A stretch of DNA of 54,666 bases from Deltaproteobacteria bacterium (GTDB taxonomy: Bacteria > Myxococcota_A > UBA796 > GCA-2862545). Below the pieces are notes generated by a model, which was given only the letters and a program-made list of their open reading frames with translations, had not been told where the DNA came from and ran no database searches. Below are positions 7,458 to 15,109 of the stretch, piece after piece. The stretch is taken from the NCBI GenBank assembly GCA_006226595.1, contig SBGP01000078.1, positions 1-54,666 of the forward strand, read 5' to 3'. The position numbers and the translations under genes are program-made. Positions within the stretch are counted from its first letter, which is position 1; each line of letters begins with the position of its first letter.

Positions 7458-8269
7458 CCGAGGAACTGTTCGAGCTCGAGCTCGTCGGTGGCAGCATCGA
7501 GAAGGCCTACCGCCAGATGCGACCCGAGGTCGAGGCGATGCCCTGGGGCACCCTCGATCCGCGCGAGTACCCGGAAGAGCTGATCCGTGCCGCGCGCAAG
7601 TCGTGGACCGGGGCCGCGTTTCAGGAGCACCGCACGGGAGCGGCGTGCGCGGCGACCCTGCAGTCGCTGATCGAGGCGCGGGCGCCCCTCGACCTCATCG
7701 CGCTCGCCAGCCGCTTTCCGCTGGACGAGATGGTGCACGTCGAGCTGTGCTCGCGCATCGCGATGGAGTTCGGCGGAGGCGCGGAGCTCACCTACGAGCC
7801 CGACGCGATGGTCGCGAAGATCGGCCACGGCGAGGAGCCGCTGATGAAGGCCGCGCACCAGGTGGTCGCGTTCTTCTGTGTCGGCGAGGCGCTGTCGATC
7901 CCGCTGCTCCATGGCACGTGGAAGGCGTGCACCCACCCGCTGACCCGCGCGGTGCTCAAGCGCATCGTCACCGACGAGGCAGACCACGGGACCTTCGGGT
8001 GGGCGTTCCTCGACTGGGTCCTCCCCCACCTCGAGCCCGACGACTTCGAGGCACTGGGTGCGACCGCGGACCTCGCGATCGCCGGCGTGCTCGCGAACTG
8101 GGAGGCCATCCGTCGCCGGCCGCCGGCCAGTGACGCGCACGTGCACGATCTTGGGTGGATGCAGACGGACGCCTACCTCGAGCTCGCGGAGCGCTCCCTG
8201 CAGCGCCAGGTGATGCGCCCGCTCAGCGACCGCGGCATCCCGACGCGCCCGCTGGAGGCGGCGGTCTGA
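7454..8269 (+). CDS. Ferritin-like diiron-domain protein
   Basis: A 271-residue protein with a complete diiron ligand set on a four-helix bundle: Glu58 (FQEH), Glu92 and His95 (DEMVHVE), Glu145 (VGEALS), Glu175 and His178 (DEADH). This E / ExxH / E / ExxH pattern defines ferritin-like oxidases and oxygenases. No signal peptide is visible, so it is probably cytoplasmic. The GTG start overlaps the previous stop and is preceded by GGAGG with 6-nt spacing. It lies between three lipoproteins and an HTTM enzyme. It could be an oxygenase or oxidase for that pathway, or simply an iron protein; the substrate is unknown. Confidence 0.88.
   Translation: MTEELFELELVGGSIEKAYRQMRPEVEAMPWGTLDPREYPEELIRAARKSWTGAAFQEHRTGAACAATLQSLIEARAPLDLIALASRFPLDEMVHVELCSRIAMEFGGGAELTYEPDAMVAKIGHGEEPLMKAAHQVVAFFCVGEALSIPLLHGTWKACTHPLTRAVLKRIVTDEADHGTFGWAFLDWVLPHLEPDDFEALGATADLAIAGVLANWEAIRRRPPASDAHVHDLGWMQTDAYLELAERSLQRQVMRPLSDRGIPTRPLEAAV
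8254..8268 (+). promoter_or_regulatory. GGAGG ribosome site with CTG start overlapping a stop
   Basis: GGAGG at 8254-8258 lies 7 nt before CTG 8266, which overlaps the upstream TGA as CTGA. The geometry matches the GTGA and ATGA couplings elsewhere in this operon. The next in-frame standard starts fall inside the first membrane helix. Confidence 0.5.
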
Positions 8270-9546
8270 CCCGCGCGCAGCTCGCCGAGCGCCTCTCCCT
8301 CGGTCCGCTGCCCATCGCGGTGCTGCGCATCGTCGTCGCCCTCGCCTGGCTGTCGCTGTGGGAGGTGTGGCATGCGCCGGAGTACGTGGGCTGGCCAGCC
8401 ACGGCGCATCCGTGGGGGCTCGCGGGTTTCGTGCCCGACCGTCAGCTCGCCGAGCTCGCCCGCGCGGGGGTCGTGGGTGGCGCGGTCCTCGGTGTGATCG
8501 GTGTCGGCGCGCGGCTCGGGTTCGGGCTCGTCGCCGTGTGTGGGCTGTACCTGCTCGCGATTCCACAGCTGCACGGGGCGGTGCGGCACTATCACCACCT
8601 GTGGTGGCTCGCGGTGCTGCTCGCCGCGAGCCCCGCGAGCGACGCGCTGTCGCTGCGTCAGTGGCGACCTGCGTCCGGCCGCACCCTCGCGTGGGGCCTG
8701 GCCGCCCACGTGGCGGGCCTGCTGCTCACGCTCGTGTACTTCTTCCCCGGGGTGCACAAGCTGCGGGTGCAGGGCGTCGACTGGGCCGGCGACAACCTGA
8801 CCCTGTTGATGTACTGGAAGTGGGCGCAGTCCTTCGACTTCGAGCCGCTCACCCGCATCGATCACGACCCGTGGCTGCTGTGGCTGGGGGGCCTCGGGGT
8901 GCTGGCCTTCGAGGTCTCTGCGCCTCTGTGGCTGATCAACCGAAACAGTCGTGCGCTTTTCGTGTTCTTGACATTCGGTTTCCATGCAGCGACGGCGCTG
9001 TGGTTCAACATCCACTTTGGCATCCTCGCCGTGTGTCTGGTCGTGCTGCTTCCCTGGCCCGAGGGGGTGGGCGAGGGAGCGAAGCGCCCCGTCTGGCCCG
9101 TGTTGGCGGCCGCCGTGCCACTGCTGGTCGGCGTGGTCGCCACCGGCGTGCTTGGCCGGACCCAGGCCTGGCCCTTCGCGTGCTACCCGAGCTTCGCGGA
9201 GCCCCATCGCACCCACATGCCGCTGGTCGAGGTGGTGGCGGTGGATGCGGCCGGCATCGAGCACGAGGTGGCGTCTCGGCAGCTCGCGGGCGCGGGGGGC
9301 GGGCAGCGGTGGGTGAGCGAGGTGTGGGGTGTGACGGGTCACTACGGCGTCTCCGACCCTGCGGTACTCGACGCGGCCGTACGTCGGTGGCTCGGCCGTC
9401 CCGGTGTGCGGGAGCAGGTCGTCGACGCGGAGGTCCTCCGGGTGTACCGCTCCGCCGTGGACGTGCGCCCGGACGACGTCCGCGACGGGCCTCGCTGGCG
9501 TCGAGGGCCGCTGATCTGGGAGCACCACGGCAGTCTGGACCATTGA
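8266..9546 (+). CDS. HTTM-domain membrane protein, vitamin-K-dependent gamma-carboxylase-like
   Basis: A 426-residue polytopic protein. The first helix is near residues 15-35 (PIAVLRIVVALAWLSLW), and further helices run to about 320. His108, His110 and His111 (RHYHHLWWL) and Lys165 (YFFPGVHKL, followed by DWAG) resemble the HTTM fold shared with animal gamma-glutamyl carboxylase. There the segment containing the catalytic Lys218 reads GVKKL...DW, as I remember it. The C-terminal 130 residues are soluble. I chose CTG 8266; an ATG at 8155 would overlap the diiron gene by over 100 bp. The family role is carboxylation of exported Glu residues in animals; bacterial roles are mostly unknown. Last gene of the operon. 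Confidence 0.75.
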   Translation: MTRAQLAERLSLGPLPIAVLRIVVALAWLSLWEVWHAPEYVGWPATAHPWGLAGFVPDRQLAELARAGVVGGAVLGVIGVGARLGFGLVAVCGLYLLAIPQLHGAVRHYHHLWWLAVLLAASPASDALSLRQWRPASGRTLAWGLAAHVAGLLLTLVYFFPGVHKLRVQGVDWAGDNLTLLMYWKWAQSFDFEPLTRIDHDPWLLWLGGLGVLAFEVSAPLWLINRNSRALFVFLTFGFHAATALWFNIHFGILAVCLVVLLPWPEGVGEGAKRPVWPVLAAAVPLLVGVVATGVLGRTQAWPFACYPSFAEPHRTHMPLVEVVAVDAAGIEHEVASRQLAGAGGGQRWVSEVWGVTGHYGVSDPAVLDAAVRRWLGRPGVREQVVDAEVLRVYRSAVDVRPDDVRDGPRWRRGPLIWEHHGSLDH

Positions 9547-9710
9547 AATGCGGATGAAATCTCGGCGAGCGACCTCCTCGATCAGCCCGTCCAAGTCGGT
9601 GAGAAGTCCCTTACGGTAATGGCGTGAAATCTGTATCGGGTTGCTGGGCATGATTTCGCCGGCATACGAGAAGGGTGTAAGCGAAATCTTGAATTCCATA
9701 CGGAGGAATG
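9547..9710. promoter_or_regulatory. AT-richer leader with repeated GAAATC elements
   Basis: This intergenic stretch is clearly less GC-rich than its surroundings. GAAATC occurs directly at 9556, 9626 and 9682, and inverted (GATTTC) at 9652. It is the upstream region of the exported coiled-coil gene at 9711. The minus strand is open for about 54 residues here, but that frame then runs antisense through the HTTM gene, so I do not call it a gene. A regulatory leader or a decayed gene are both possible. Confidence 0.35.
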
Positions 9711-10355
9711 ATGCCCCGCACCTATCTCACCCTGTTGTTTCTGATGACGGCTCCCTCCGTGTCCTTCGCCGCCCCGGCCGTGCTGTTCCACGTGCCGGAT
9801 GGTGCGACGGCCACGGTGGACGGCGCCGACATCGTGCTCGATGACGAGCGCGCCGCGGTCTCCGAGGCCGAGAAGGCCGTGATCGACTTCCGCGAGGAGA
9901 AGGAGGACCTGAAGGCCCGCCGCCGTGACGCTCGTCGCAGTCGCCGACACGAGACCAAGCAGATGCGTCAGGCGAAGCACGATCTTCGCAAGGCCGAGCG
10001 CAAGGACGACCTCGCACTCGCCGCCGCGGCCAAGGCGAACCTCCGCGTCGATGCGGACGAGTACGCCGACGCGGACGACCACGTCGAGTGGCACAACGCC
10101 CAGATCGACACCACGAAGGCGAAGCTCCGTCAGGCCCGCGCCGAGCGCAGTCTCGCCAAGGCCGAGCTCGAGCTCGAGCAGGCCGAGCTCCTCGAGCGCC
10201 GCGACGCCGGCATTGCTCCGCTGCTGCCCACCTCGGTCTTCGAGGGACAGGCCAAGCGGATCGAGACCCGCGCCACCATGCGGGAGGCCGATGTCACCAT
10301 CGAGGACGCCGAGTCCAGTGACGCTCACTTCGACTACTTTGCTTCGGTTCGGTAA
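9711..10355 (+). CDS. Exported alpha-helical coiled-coil protein
   Basis: A 214-residue protein. GGAGG at 9702-9706 is followed by ATGATG; the second ATG has 4-nt spacing and the first only 1, so the start is placed at 9711. Residues 1-20 (MPRTYLTLLFLMTAPSVSFA) are a signal peptide. About residues 45-165 are highly charged (Glu, Lys, Arg, Asp, Ala) and should form a long coiled coil, for example KARRRDARRSRRHETKQMRQ. No family is recognised. It is followed by a strong hairpin and then a small lipoprotein. The role may be an envelope spacer or structural protein (inference). Confidence 0.8.
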   Translation: MPRTYLTLLFLMTAPSVSFAAPAVLFHVPDGATATVDGADIVLDDERAAVSEAEKAVIDFREEKEDLKARRRDARRSRRHETKQMRQAKHDLRKAERKDDLALAAAAKANLRVDADEYADADDHVEWHNAQIDTTKAKLRQARAERSLAKAELELEQAELLERRDAGIAPLLPTSVFEGQAKRIETRATMREADVTIEDAESSDAHFDYFASVR

Positions 10356-10386
10356 ACAAACTGTAGTGAATGAGTCCTGAATCCCC

Positions 10387-10416
10387 GGCCCACCGCCCCC
10401 GTGCGGGTGGTGGGCC
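10387..10416 (+). terminator. Hairpin after the coiled-coil gene
   Basis: GGCCCACC (10387-10394) pairs with GGTGGGCC (10409-10416), with a further CCCG/CGGG inside. No T-run follows. It separates genes 9711 and 10438 and could be a terminator or an mRNA-stabilising element. Confidence 0.5.
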
Positions 10417-10437
10417 CCCCCACTCCCCGGAGTTGAC

Positions 10438-10683
10438 ATGCTTCGCGCACTTCCCCTGATTGCACTTCTCGCCGCCGTTGGCTGTGTCGAGGAGACCCCG
10501 AGCCCGACCCCCCACACGACCCACACCAAGGAAGTCACGGTGATCAAGGAGCAGGCTGCTCCGAAGCCGGCTCCCCAGGCCGAGAAGACCGGTGTCGGCT
10601 TTGCGGTCGAGGCTGACGAGGACGGCGCGTCCGTCGATGTCAGCACCAAGGAAGGCTCCGCGTCCATCGACGTGAACAAGTAG
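10438..10683 (+). CDS. Small lipoprotein, unknown function
   Basis: An 81-residue protein. The signal MLRALPLIALLAAVGC ends in a lipobox (AVGC). The mature part is Thr/Pro/Lys-rich and ends in a short acidic-polar stretch, VDVSTKEGSASIDVNK. ATG has GGAG 5 nt upstream. It is flanked by strong hairpins on both sides, so it is probably its own transcript or the end of the 9711 transcript. No family is recognised. Confidence 0.75.
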   Translation: MLRALPLIALLAAVGCVEETPSPTPHTTHTKEVTVIKEQAAPKPAPQAEKTGVGFAVEADEDGASVDVSTKEGSASIDVNK

Positions 10684-10697
10684 AGCCTTCACGTGCC

Positions 10698-10722
10698 CCC
10701 GCGGTCCCTCGTGGACCGCGGG
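10698..10722 (+). terminator. Perfect 10-bp stem hairpin terminator
   Basis: CCCGCGGTCC (10698-10707), a 5-nt loop, and GGACCGCGGG (10713-10722) form a perfect stem 15 nt after the stop of the small lipoprotein. There is no long T-run, as is common in GC-rich genomes. Confidence 0.7.
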
Positions 10723-10900
10723 CCCGCCGATTGTTGACCGATGGCTCTGCGCTTGACTGCCTGTTGCGACCTCTTGCTCCCCGACCGTTGACCTGACATC
10801 CCCCTAGAATTGACCCGGCGCGGCGCGGTGACGTGGAAGCAGGATGGACGACTGCTTCCTCGTCATGGCGCCGCGAGTGCGTTCGGGTCGCGGATCCCAG

Positions 10901-10950
10901 ACGCACGAAGGGCGGAGCCCCCGCACCCGGGAGCCCCGCCCTGTCGTGTG
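10901..10950 (-). terminator. Long imperfect hairpin downstream of the SCP2 gene
   Basis: GGGCGG (10910-10915) pairs with CCGCCC (10936-10941). The arms extend outward as ACGCACGA against TCGTGTGCG with small bulges. It lies just beyond the stop of the minus-strand SCP2 gene and is the likely terminator on that side. The rest of 10723-10900 shows nothing I can name. Confidence 0.5.
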
Positions 10951-10958
10951 CGTGGCGA

Positions 10959-11276
10959 TCAGCCGAGCAGCTTCTGGAGCTGCATGGCCAGGCCGGCATC
11001 GCTCACCTTGAGCTTGCCCGTGATGAACAGGGTCATCGCGTTCTTGCTGCCGTCGAGCAGGCCCTCGAAGTCGTCCTTGGTGATGGAGACGACGCAGCCG
11101 GGGGCCGCGTGCGCGCCCTCGGTCACGGTGCCGGAGCCGTCGGTGAGGTCGATCGCCCAGCTGCCCGCGCCGTCCACGTCGAACTGGTAGATCGCGTTGA
11201 TGTCCGACGCGAGGTCGGGGTTCTCGGCGAGCTTCTTGGGCAGGTTGTTGGCGAAGAAGGAAGCGGTGTCAGCCAT
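10959..11276 (-). CDS. SCP2 sterol-carrier-domain protein
   Basis: A 105-residue single-domain protein that reads MADTASFFANNLPKKLAENP and ends with ITGKLKVSDAGLAMQLQKLL. The amphipathic segments, the Gly-Ser-Trp-xIDL strand and the 'GKLKVSGD'-type C-terminal motif are typical of the SCP2 fold, which binds lipids or fatty acyl chains in a hydrophobic tunnel. ATG 11276 has GGAGG about 10 nt upstream; a longer in-frame start at 11342 lacks a ribosome site. It is cytoplasmic and monocistronic. The lipid ligand is unknown. It fits a genome rich in lipid-handling genes. Confidence 0.85.
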   Translation of the reverse strand: MADTASFFANNLPKKLAENPDLASDINAIYQFDVDGAGSWAIDLTDGSGTVTEGAHAAPGCVVSITKDDFEGLLDGSKNAMTLFITGKLKVSDAGLAMQLQKLLG

Positions 11277-11441
11277 GATGTTTCGATCCTCCGAAGGGGT
11301 CGAGTGGTGTACCGGACACGCGGGCATCGCGTCAACCGACATCCGTCAATGTTCGTCGACGGCGCGGTGCCCCGCCCCCCTCCGGCGTCGAAACCCCGGC
11401 TGAATCGCTACTCAGCGGCCGTCGATGCCGCCGGGCTGCGG

Positions 11442-11453
11442 GGAATTAATTCC
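11442..11453. promoter_or_regulatory. AT-rich 12-bp palindrome upstream of the SCP2 gene
   Basis: GGAATTAATTCC is a perfect palindrome in a GC-rich intergenic region, 166 bp upstream of the SCP2 start. It may be a repressor operator. No matching regulator is identified nearby. Confidence 0.35.
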
Positions 11454-11493
11454 ATGCGCACGCGTATGGTCGGCGATCGCGAACGGGTGCCAC

Positions 11494-11509
11494 GGGGCTT
11501 TTGCGCCCC
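11494..11509 (-). terminator. Short GC hairpin after the Gld-like operon
   Basis: GGGGC-TTTTGC-GCCCC lies 5 bp beyond the stop of the last gene of the minus-strand operon. The stem is only 5 bp, so this is a tentative terminator. Confidence 0.3.
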
Positions 11510-11514
11510 CTCCG

Positions 11515-12735
11515 TCAGGGCAGGGGCAGCCTGCGCAGCGGGTTGGCGAGCGGCTCCCCGTCCACCGCGCCTCCCGGGCCGAAGCGCTCCCACTGGGGCC
11601 GGCTCACGTACACGAGCGCATCCTCGACGATGACGCCGAGGGTGGGCTCGCCCCACTCCGGGTGAGCGCGCTCCAGCGTGTCGGCGCGCGTCACGGTCCG
11701 ACCGTCGGCATCCAGCGTCAGTCGGGTGATGCGCATCGGGCGCACCCCGTTCTGTATCGCGAGCAGCGTGCCCTCGTGCCACAGCAGCCCATCGGTGCCG
11801 TCGAGCGCGACGCTCTCCGGAGCGACGAGCCGGAAGGCCTCGCGCGTCTCGAGGTCGAGGACGGCGATGCCGTAGCCGTAGTCAGCCCAGTACGCCCAGC
11901 GCCCCGACGGGTGTGCCGCCACGCCTTGTGGCCCGCGAAGTCCCGTGGGGAGGCGCTCTAGCGAGGTTGCGTCCCGTTCCAGCCGGTACAGACCACCTCC
12001 CATGCTGTCGGCGGCGAGCACGTCCCCGTCGGGGGCCACGGTCAGGTCGTTCAGCGCGCGTACGCCGTCGGGGGCCGGGACGCGGGCGACCTCGGTGAGC
12101 GCCGGCAGGGAGAGGGCCACGAGGCCCACGAAGGCGGTGTCGGGTTTCGGGGTGGGCTCGACCGCGCCGCTCGCCAGCCACAGCCAGCCGCGCTCGGCGT
12201 CCACCGTGAGGCCGAACACGCTCCCGGTGTCCACCGGCACGCGCTCCCAGCCGGCGTCGACCTCGCGGAACAGGCCGCGCTCGACCACCGAGCCGACGAA
12301 GCGGGTGCCGTCGGGACCGACGGCGATGCCCTCGGCGAGGCGCACCTTGGCGGGAACCTCGGTGAGGACCGTGCTCGCGGTGATCGGGGCCAGCTCGGGG
12401 CGGGCGCGCTCGCCGACGAGCGGGGCGAGGGCCGCGTAGCTGTCGGGCTGGAGCGTGTACGCCATGGCCTCGAGGCGATCGAGTGCCGCGGTGGCGACGA
12501 CGACGTCCCCGGCGGCAAAGGCCGACGAGAGCAGGCGCCGCTGTACGGTGGCGCTGTTCGGGAAGTCCGCGGCGAGTCGCTGGAGCTCGGCGAGGTCGGT
12601 GATCGCGGAGGTCTCGGCGCTGACCGCTCGCCACACCGCTGGCTCGGTCACCGGCGTGGGCTCGGAGGTGACGGTGGGGGGCGCGGGGCGTGCGCAGGCG
12701 ACGAGACCCAGCGCCAGCCCTGCGCGCCAGCTCAC
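11515..12735 (-). CDS. SMP-30/NHL-like beta-propeller lipoprotein
   Basis: A 406-residue protein starting at GTG 12735, which overlaps the upstream stop (GTGA). The signal MSWRAGLALGLVAC ends in a lipobox. After an N-terminal helical segment (about 25-110), a six-bladed-propeller pattern recurs: LAEGIAVGPDGTRFVGSV, LNDLTVAPDGDVLAADS and GPQGVAAHPSGRWAYWAD. This resembles SMP-30/gluconolactonase-like proteins. It is the last gene of the ATP-binding, permease and GldG-like operon, so it may be an envelope partner of that transporter. Enzymatic activity is not established. Confidence 0.75.
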   Translation of the reverse strand: MSWRAGLALGLVACARPAPPTVTSEPTPVTEPAVWRAVSAETSAITDLAELQRLAADFPNSATVQRRLLSSAFAAGDVVVATAALDRLEAMAYTLQPDSYAALAPLVGERARPELAPITASTVLTEVPAKVRLAEGIAVGPDGTRFVGSVVERGLFREVDAGWERVPVDTGSVFGLTVDAERGWLWLASGAVEPTPKPDTAFVGLVALSLPALTEVARVPAPDGVRALNDLTVAPDGDVLAADSMGGGLYRLERDATSLERLPTGLRGPQGVAAHPSGRWAYWADYGYGIAVLDLETREAFRLVAPESVALDGTDGLLWHEGTLLAIQNGVRPMRITRLTLDADGRTVTRADTLERAHPEWGEPTLGVIVEDALVYVSRPQWERFGPGGAVDGEPLANPLRRLPLP

Positions 12736-14372
12736 AGCCGCCGCCGCCGCACGAGGGTGATCAGCGCGAGCAGCGCCGCGAACCCGGGCAGGAAGAACAT
12801 CGAGATCAGCACCACCAGGCCCTGCTGGATCGCGCTCAGGTTGAGCAGCTGGTTCTCGGCCTCGTTCGGGCGCTCGGTGAGCTCGTCCTCGGCATCGAGC
12901 AGCCACGCGATGCTGTTGTACACGAAGTCGCCGTTGTTACCGCGGTATACGCCGACGTTGCTTCCTGGGAAGCTGTCGCCGATCACGACCAGCCGTCCGC
13001 CGGGCTTTGCGCTCCAGTCCGCGGCCACCAGCGAGGGCAGGGTGGGGGGCGCGCCCTCGAGCCCCTCGAGGGCGGGGGCGGCCTGGGGCTCGGTGCTCAC
13101 GTCGAGGGCGGTGGGATCGAGCACTTCGACGGCGACCGCGAGGCCGACGTCACCCTGCTTCTCGCCCTCGTTCGGGCCGATCAGCGCCGGGTCGTCGAAG
13201 TTGGTCTCGGCCCACGCATACGGCGAGGAGGAGAGCAGGCGACGGGCCATCACGCCCTCGGCCTCGGGGTCGACGTCGACGCTGCGGGCGTAGGACAGGT
13301 CGATCACGCCGTGCAGGGGTGCGGTGATCGGGTGGCTCTCGAAGTTCTCCTCGAACAGGAGCAGCGACGAGGGGTCCACGCCAGCCTGGCGGTGCTCTGG
13401 GGAGTCTTCGAGCACGAGGTCGTCGGCCATGAGCACGCCGTAGCGCTCCATGTCCGCGGCCAGCTCGGGCGTGGCGCCGGCCTCGAGCATGACCAGGGCC
13501 CGGCCACCGCCGCCAATCCATGCGGCGAGCGCCTCGCGGGCGTTCGGAAGCCAGTCGATGGTCGGCCGCACCACGAGCAGGGCTTCGCAGTCCGGGGCGA
13601 TGCCCTCGACCGGGAGCTTGAGCTTCTTCACCGTGTAGTTGCGGCCCTCGAGCCGGATCACGGCGAAGCCGTAGCCATCGGCCTCGCGGTCGTCGTCCGG
13701 GTCGGCCTCGCCGTAGCCCACGGCCCAGCACAAGAGGTGGTCCTCGCCGGACTCGAGACGGATGAGGGCCTCGGTGAGCGAGGTCTCGTCGAAGCGGGCC
13801 TCGAGCCGCTGCTCGTCCTCGCCAGCGACGATCACCACCGTGCCGGTCTCGACGACGATGTCCCAGCGCTCGGCTTCGATCGGGTTCTTCACCGGGTCGA
13901 TCATCTCGACCGTGAGCTTGTCCGAGGCGTTGACGTAGCCCTCGGTGAGCTCCTCGAAGCGCTTGCCCTCGAGCGAGCCCTCGGCGAAGAAGGCCTTGAT
14001 CGTCACCGGACGCTGCAGGCCCGCGGCGACGCTCGTGCTCTCGTCCGACAGCGTGAACCGCTTCGCGCCGGTCCAGTCCCAGCGCTCGTCGTGGTCCCGC
14101 GCGATGCGGTAGCCGAAGATGGCGATGAACGCGACCACACCGACGAGCAGCACGGACACGAGGCCCCGCTGGCCGGCCCGGCTGTTCGCTCCCTCGGAGA
14201 GCTGCTCGCGGTCGAGCAGGGCGAAGCCCACGAAGGCCACCGCCCCGAAGATGCCGATGTAGCGGGCCTCGTCGGTGACGCCGCCGTACAGGTACACGAG
14301 CGACAGGAACACGACGCCGCACAGGGCGCCGATGGCCGCGAAGACCCAGGAGAAGCGGTGCATCAGCTCCAT
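12732..14372 (-). CDS. GldG-like ABC-transporter auxiliary membrane protein
   Basis: A 546-residue protein. Three N-terminal membrane helices (about 5-30, 36-54 and 70-92) are followed by a periplasmic domain (about 95-510) that opens KRFTLSDESTSVAAGLQRPV, typical of GldG/ABC_transp_aux proteins. A C-terminal helix runs into RRRR. In family members this subunit accompanies an ATPase and an ABC-2 permease; in Bacteroidetes the set is linked to gliding, elsewhere to unknown exports. ATG follows GGAGG with about 7-nt spacing and overlaps the permease gene by 10 bp. The family call is confident; the transported substrate is unknown. Confidence 0.85.
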   Translation of the reverse strand: MELMHRFSWVFAAIGALCGVVFLSLVYLYGGVTDEARYIGIFGAVAFVGFALLDREQLSEGANSRAGQRGLVSVLLVGVVAFIAIFGYRIARDHDERWDWTGAKRFTLSDESTSVAAGLQRPVTIKAFFAEGSLEGKRFEELTEGYVNASDKLTVEMIDPVKNPIEAERWDIVVETGTVVIVAGEDEQRLEARFDETSLTEALIRLESGEDHLLCWAVGYGEADPDDDREADGYGFAVIRLEGRNYTVKKLKLPVEGIAPDCEALLVVRPTIDWLPNAREALAAWIGGGGRALVMLEAGATPELAADMERYGVLMADDLVLEDSPEHRQAGVDPSSLLLFEENFESHPITAPLHGVIDLSYARSVDVDPEAEGVMARRLLSSSPYAWAETNFDDPALIGPNEGEKQGDVGLAVAVEVLDPTALDVSTEPQAAPALEGLEGAPPTLPSLVAADWSAKPGGRLVVIGDSFPGSNVGVYRGNNGDFVYNSIAWLLDAEDELTERPNEAENQLLNLSAIQQGLVVLISMFFLPGFAALLALITLVRRRRL

Positions 14373-15109
14373 CGGTGGGCCTCCACGCGCTGGTGGGTGG
14401 CGAAGAGGAAGAAGCCGATGAAGGCCGCGAAGTAGGTCAGGTCCGACAGCCGCACGATGCCGCGCCACATGTCCTGGGCGTGCGGCACGACCGCGAGCTC
14501 GGCCTGCCAGCTGTCCGTGCCCATCGCCTGCAGCACCCACAGGATGAGCGCACCGGCGATGGCGAGCATGAACGCCACGATCTGGCTGCGCGTGAACGCG
14601 GAGGCGAGCATGCCCATCGACAGCAGCGCGCCCGCGAGCAGGAGCGTGCCGAGGTACCCGGTGACGAAGGCGCCGAGGTCCGGGTTGCCCCACTGCCAGA
14701 GCATGAGCGGGAACGGGGCCGTCGCGAACAGCATGGTCGCGGTGAAGCCCAGCGCTCCGAGGAACTTGCCGAGCACGATGTCGGCGGTGGACACCGGCGA
14801 GGTGAGCAGCAGCTCGAGCGTGCGGTTGGCGACCTCGGGGGCGAACAGCCGCATGGACAGCGCCGGGCAGATGAACACGAAGAGGATACCGATGCTGCCG
14901 AAGTACTGGGAGATCAGGTGCTCGGTCATGTCGAGCTGCGAGGCGAGGTACGGGGTGACCATCGCCTGCTGGGAGTAGTCGACGTACGCCGCGAGCGACA
15001 GCGACCAGAACAGGCCGGCGACGGCGAGGAAGCCGGTGAGCACGAGCCAGCCGGTCGCCGAGGCGAACATCGACGACAGCTCGCGCTGGGCAATCGCGAG
15101 GGCTCTCAT
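14363..15109 (-). CDS. ABC-2 type permease (GldF-like)
   Basis: A 248-residue protein with six predicted membrane helices. The motif RLFAPEVANRTLELLLTSPV after the second helix is diagnostic of the ABC-2/GldF-type permease family (the 'EE..GT.E.L.T.PV' region). ATG 15109 overlaps the ATPase stop (ATGA), and GGAGG precedes it by 6 nt. It forms the membrane channel of the exporter with the ATPase at 15106 and the GldG-like subunit at 12732. Confidence 0.88.
   Translation of the reverse strand: MRALAIAQRELSSMFASATGWLVLTGFLAVAGLFWSLSLAAYVDYSQQAMVTPYLASQLDMTEHLISQYFGSIGILFVFICPALSMRLFAPEVANRTLELLLTSPVSTADIVLGKFLGALGFTATMLFATAPFPLMLWQWGNPDLGAFVTGYLGTLLLAGALLSMGMLASAFTRSQIVAFMLAIAGALILWVLQAMGTDSWQAELAVVPHAQDMWRGIVRLSDLTYFAAFIGFFLFATHQRVEAHRWS

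Noticed and set aside
8155-8265. ATG 8155 as the start of the HTTM enzyme
   Set aside because: It would overlap the diiron gene by over 100 bp, and the added residues are low-complexity Ala/Pro/Arg/Gly. The CTGA coupling at 8266 has a proper GGAGG.
9543-9699. A minus-strand gene in the AT-rich gap
   Set aside because: The frame has no stop until deep inside the HTTM gene and no clear ribosome site or family; it is kept only as a finding to check.
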